DNA from: Siderastrea radians
Taxonomy: Eukaryota > Cnidaria > Anthozoa > Scleractinia > Rhizangiidae
Direction of reading: 5' to 3'
Assembly (NCBI GenBank): GCA_964017195.1
Contig: OZ024890.1
Span: 17,317,701-17,381,700 of the forward strand
Length of the DNA stretch: 64,000 nucleotides
Shown here: in pieces, positions 59,695-64,000 of the stretch
Layout: each line of letters begins with the position of its first letter
Position numbering within the stretch: the stretch's first letter is position 1
Made by a program: the position numbers and the translations under genes
The notes under the pieces: generated by a model
What the model was told of the DNA's origin: nothing
The model's database searches: none
The model's input: the letters and a program-made list of their open reading frames with translations, nothing else

Positions 59695-60773
59695 TTCAAC
59701 TTAATTCAGTTTATTTATTTATTTTAGCACGGTAAAAATTCGTCAGGAATACATTCAATAAATAAATTATAACAAAGTATAAAATAGTCCAAATATCCTA
59801 ACAAGACTGATCTTAAACATTACAACTAATCTTAAACATTGCAATGCTAACTGAACCTGCTTTCCATGAATGCCGTGTCTCTAAACTGAAATTACAGGGC
59901 AGGCTGTTCCAGAGAGCTGTACCGCTATAACCAAAGCTATTTTTTCAAATAATTAGTTCAAAGGAAAGGGACAACTATTTTGTTTACAGAGTCCCTTAAG
60001 GAATAGCGTGTTCCATTACATTTAACAAATTTAGACAATAAACACTCGGAAACAAGACCATTCAAAGACATATACCATCTCAAGGCTTTCTGGATTTGAC
60101 GCTGAGTACACAAATCTTTCCATCTGAGTTGATGTATTAGGTTGGCATCAGCATCATAACTCGACGAGGTTAGCATGTGAGCGGCACGGTTCTGAAGCTT
60201 TTGTAGCCTGTCTGATAAAGTTTTACCACAATTACCACAGACAAGATTGCAATAGTCAAAATGAGGTTGAATTAGAGCAATACATAATGTAGTGTAGGTG
60301 GTGGAACAAGAGGCCTAATTCTTTTAATTGCTCCGATTCCGGAAGCGACCTTTTGGATTATTTTTGTCAATGTGTGTTTGCCAAGTTAGATTTTCATCGA
60401 TTAATATTCCAAGCGATTTGGCAGAGGAGACTTGCTCTTTCGGAACATTATCAATCGAGAACTCAAGTGGATTTGACAAAGTACTCAAATTTTTTGCCTG
60501 GAGCCAATTAGCAGAAATTCAGTTTTAGCAGTGTTCAAAGTAAGTTTGTTAGAAACAAGCCATTTGCTTAGATTTTCTAAGTCATGATTCAGATAAGACT
60601 ATATATATTGAATTCAAATCAGCGCCCGCATATGTGATGTGATGTGGTTGTCATCAGCATACATCCTAGGCTGGCAGGATGATAAGCAGTTAGGCAAATT
60701 GTTAAATAAATGTAAATAAGAAATAAAATGGGGCCCAGGATTATTCCCTGAGGCACCCCACACTTCTTCCCAG
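59689..60773 (-). mobile_element. 5'-truncated LINE (reverse-transcriptase part) inside a coding exon
   Basis: On the minus strand the RT motifs CGVPQGIILGPILFLIYI and RMYADDNHI are followed by LVSNKLTLNTAKTEFL, a region with KSLGILIDENLTWQTHI, then RAAHMLTSSSYDADAN and TQRQIQKALRWY, and a 3' UTR ending in a short A run at 59689-59693. Several frame breaks show that it is dead. It starts inside the RT domain, so it is 5'-truncated. AGT on both sides (59686-59688, 60774-60776) is a possible target duplication. Confidence 0.88.
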
Positions 60774-60776
60774 AGT

Positions 60777-60890
60777 GGACAGGGAGTTCAGCCGTACCCT
60801 GCAGAGATACCTCCACCCTCATCATATGAAAGCACTGTTGGGCAAAACGTGTCTCCTCCAAGTGCCCCACCTTTGGAGAAAGTGGGTTAA
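60777..60890 (+). pseudogene. Detached C-terminal coding tail of the 59224 gene
   Basis: A 37-codon open stretch in the frame expected after 59688 ends with TAA at 60888-60890. It has the style of the upstream tail: GVQPYPAEIPPPSSYES and PPSAPPLEKVG. PPPSSY resembles a PY motif, and PSAP is a known ESCRT-binding tetrapeptide. It is now separated from the rest by the LINE. Confidence 0.75.
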
Positions 60891-61504
60891 TTGGGACACT
60901 AAAAAAGTGCAAGGTAAGACTTGTGGCTGCTGTGCTTTTGTTGTAGTGCAAATTGACAGCATCTGTGGTCTAGATTTCACAAGATTTCAGCCAATTCAAA
61001 ATGTGCTGGCAGCTGGCGGTTTTGCTGCCTACAGTTGATTATTTGTCATGTACTTGACACTGGACTTCCCCAGGAGCCTCACAACAGACAATGGTCCTAT
61101 GGGGGGAGCACTCTGGAATTCAAGTGATGGGGGGGGGGTGCAATGGGGACATAAATAATTATTACAACCCAAAAAATTCCCTTGGGCTTGAAGTGAAACA
61201 CAAAACTCCCCTGGACCAAAATGAGACCCCAAAAAATCCCATATTGAATTTTGGAGCAAGGTTACAAGTAACCAGAAGAGATTAAATGACAATAATGAAG
61301 AACAGCTGAGTAGTCTTTTTGAATGGTTGGGTTTGTTTGTTTTATTTATCATACTGTTGCAATAACCTTTCCCAGATCTAGAAGTCATTCTTACAAACTA
61401 CCTGAAAAAATAAATCCTTTGCACCTGCGCCCACCACTTGAAATCCAAAGTACCCCCCACCCCCCTGGGGCAAGGGTACTCCTGTTGTGTTAAGGGTACT
61501 CCTG

Positions 61505-61542
<38 letters not shown>

Positions 61543-62244
61543 GCTTCAGCATGCATATTACTAAAAGTATAATATTTGTATGATGTTATAATATTTTAAT
61601 TGATAGGGCAGAGGATACCTGATTCTACAGGCATTCTTTCAGTGATGTAACATTCTGTGAGCCTTAGCCTTAGCCTGACCACAACTTAAGAAAGACCAGC
61701 TGAAGGGTACTACCTTATAATTATGCAGTGGCATGTGTGTGTATACTTGAAATCTGAGATTGAATTTAATCTTAACTTTTTGAGAGGGCGGGGGTGGGGG
61801 CGGCAGCGGCAGCAGCAGCGGCAGCGGTAGCGGCAGCGGTAGTAGTAGTAGTAGTAGTAAAATGCAAACTCATTGTCCATGTGTAATATACTTTTAGAAA
61901 GGTCTTGATATTGATATTGATATTGATATTGATACTGATGACAAAGTAAAAGTCCTTTTATTTTTATTTATAGAAATAGGTATAAAATTGTAAATATTGC
62001 ACAGTTTTTGTAATATAAGTTAGTTTATTAAGAACAAAAATTTACATTGTAGCCGTCTAGCTGAATTGCGTGATTTACAAGCATTAAGAGATTAATAATA
62101 AAAGAGAAAATGATAAGCTATTTATATAGTGTTACATATGTACATATAAACAATTGATATGGGCACTAACAAATTAATAAAAGGGAATTTTTGAAATATA
62201 TACTCACTGTATTGTAGATGAATTTTGTTAAACTATGACATACA
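60891..62244. other. Non-coding region with simple repeats
   Basis: It has poly-G-ended element remnants (61120-61500), an (ATT)n tract (61507-61541), a (GGC/AGC/AGT)n tract (61795-61860) and a dispersed repeat (61860-61950). No exon is seen. Confidence 0.45.
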
Positions 62245-63395
62245 TTAAAAATTGCTATTATCACTATTTGCATGATTGCACATAGCAGGAATAAAAGTGC
62301 GTTTGAATCGCTCAGTGCGTATACGCGGCATGTCGTATATGTGCTGCTGCCTCATGTTATGCGTCACATGATACTTTGGCGGTAAAAGGCTGGATAATCT
62401 GTGGGTTGGACTAGAGATGGTGTTAAACAACTTGCTACAGTGTTCGTTGCGCCTGTCGTGGAAAGTGGTTAGGCCCCCAGGGGGTTTTCCTATAGTGGGC
62501 CATACGGGGAGGCTCCGCCCAAAAGGGGTACCTTTTTCAAGCTCGCAGTATATTAATGGGTGGGGAAAATTGCCATTTTAGTATACGAAAGGGTCACACA
62601 GCTGCAAAGTGGAAGAAATGGTGGCTAAAGCGAAGTATATCAAAGGGTGCCACTGAATCATTACGACTGAGAACCCCCGGGAAAAACGTGGCGATTATAG
62701 GAAATTCTATCATTTCGGCTTATCCTTCAGGTATAAGAAAGGGGTTGAATTCTGCTCTAGGTATATGAAAGGGGTACCATTTTGGTAAAAATTAGTATAT
62801 TATTTTAAAAGGGTAAGGGTTTGAACCTCCGTGCGGAGCCTCCCCGTATAAAACTTTATTGAGTGCCCCCCCCCCCCCCAGGATAGGCCAAAGCTAATTA
62901 AGCAGTTCTTGTATGCTTGATCAGGAGAAGTATAGAGAGTGCTCTCTCCTGTACTCTCTCAATGCCGTTGCTTAGATATGCTGGCAACGAGTGATGAAAA
63001 ACGGGCGAGCAATATTCGAAGACTGGTCTGATTCAAGAGTTTGATAGTCGTGCAATGAAAGTTGATAATATCCTCTGAAGGAACACTGGCTCTCCTCAAT
63101 AAGACAAGGAAGTATAACGCTTATTTGCTTTCTTGAGAGATTCAGTAACGTAGTTATTCCATTTTAAGTTACCAGATAGTGAAACCCCTAGGATCTTTGC
63201 ACAGTCTACTACTGCAAGGTCTTTTCTCCGCCTTTGTTCTTTGTTTGAGGATTGAACGCGAGCTTGTTCTTCTTAAAGTCGATGATTATTTCTTTAAACT
63301 TATCAGCATTGAGTTGCATGCTCTGTTCTCGTGACCACTTCTTGACGAAATTGACAGCGTTTTGTACATCACCCAGTGTGCCTCATGGTACTATT
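62245..63395 (-). mobile_element. LINE reverse-transcriptase C-terminal remnant, interrupted
   Basis: 63395-62881 (minus) reads with RT-like blocks NAVNFVKKWSREQSMQLNAD, LGVSLSGNLKWNNYV, RPVFEYCSPVFHHSLP and NGIERVQERALSI. After a 0.4-kb insertion the protein end continues at 62466-62245 (RRNEHCSKLFNTIS, then a stop). Several stops show it is inactive. It is a different family from the LINE at 59689-60773. Confidence 0.82.
62471..62880. mobile_element. MITE inserted in the LINE remnant
   Basis: The left part has atacggggaggctccgccc, and the right part has the inverse gcggagcctccccgtat and ends in a C run. It splits the LINE frame between GLS and the LTTFHDRRN block. The shared end is also found at 8460-8670. 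The exact borders are not certain. Confidence 0.7.
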
Positions 63396-64000
63396 TCAGC
63401 GTTTAAGGGATATTAATGCGATACTATAAATATGGCATATTAATATTATGGTACATTATTATATGGCTAGAGCTTGTAAATATATAACGCGGGCTGTGGT
63501 TGGCCAATATTCGGGGCCGGATTTTCCCGTAATTCCTTTAAAGTAATGCCGACGGGCATTATGAGCGATGTTAATGCCCGGCTGGTAAAGCGAAAATTTA
63601 GAAAATGTAAAAGTATGTTTGACTCAAATAGTTGGAATGATTTGAAGCTAAATGAAAAGGGAAAGTTTCTTTGAGAGTTTTTACTTGTGAAATAAAACTG
63701 CTGAGTTTTGAATGCTTTCCTGTAAACTGTTTCATTCATCCCAATCTGCCACGCCTCACTTTTCAAGTAATAAAGTGTTAGGCACAGCCATATAATAAAC
63801 TTCTTCTCAACTCTCACTAGCTCGGGACCGTACTGGGAGAATATTGCCCCCAGTCTTTCTTGTAGGGAACTCGCTTCGCTCGGTCCGTACCAGAAAGACC
63901 TCTGGTAATATTCTCCCAGTATGGCCCTCGCGTGCGGTTAATAAGGAGTAGTTATGCTGCAAAGTGCACCCAGTTACTGAAAATAAAAAGGCCTTGCTTG
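63396..64000. other. Non-coding end of the window
   Basis: No gene is supported. gtactgggagaatattgccc (63829-63848) and, inverted, aatattctcccagtatggcc (63908-63927) form a foldback of about 100 bp. Confidence 0.4.

Noticed and set aside
1..64000. CRISPR arrays, operons or prokaryotic mobile elements
   Set aside because: Spliced genes, SINEs and LINEs show an animal genome; no repeat-spacer pattern was found.

Overview
This is animal nuclear DNA: AT-rich, with GT-AG introns, polyadenylation signals, LINE and SINE fragments and many inverted-repeat mini-transposons. The repeat content and the gene types (three-exon SLC10A7-like transporters, a TMEM104 homologue, a peroxisomal enoyl-CoA isomerase) fit an anthozoan cnidarian, most likely a stony coral. 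That assignment is inference; no marker gene for species is present.

Layout. Positions 110-5495 (+) hold the last eight exons of a cyclic-nucleotide-binding-domain protein (CNBD2-like); its start lies outside the window. Positions 7768-32594 (-) hold a tandem array of SLC10A7-like membrane transporters, each of three exons joined in phase 0: copy A (7768-9997), copy B (19658-24575), a collapsed copy (about 26790-28101) that keeps an intact first exon, and copy C (29509-32594). Between A and B lies a single-exon FAD-dependent oxidoreductase (14116-15336, +). Positions 35898-48881 (-) are a six-exon TMEM104 homologue. It is divergent, across only 154 bp, from a four-exon peroxisomal enoyl-CoA isomerase/hydratase (49036-53888, +) that ends in a clear SKL peroxisome signal. 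At 59224 (+) there is a small two-membrane-span, proline/tyrosine-rich protein whose C-terminal tail has been cut off by a LINE insertion. The last 3 kb is LINE debris.

The most informative structures are in the repeats. (1) A 579-bp tandem duplication in TMEM104 intron 3 (40947-46040) has one clean copy and one copy split by two different TTAA-targeting transposons, so the clean copy is an internal pre-insertion control for both. (2) The transporter array shows gene birth and death, including a collapsed copy with a deletion between short direct repeats and an orphan first exon that could still splice to copy B. (3) The LINE at 59689-60773 sits inside a coding exon, and removing it with one copy of a 3-bp repeat restores an open tail carrying PY-type and PSAP motifs. 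(4) A 14-bp minisatellite of exactly 25 units lies at 11264-11613.

The genes do not form one pathway. All junctions and homologies were read by eye; none was tested with a search.
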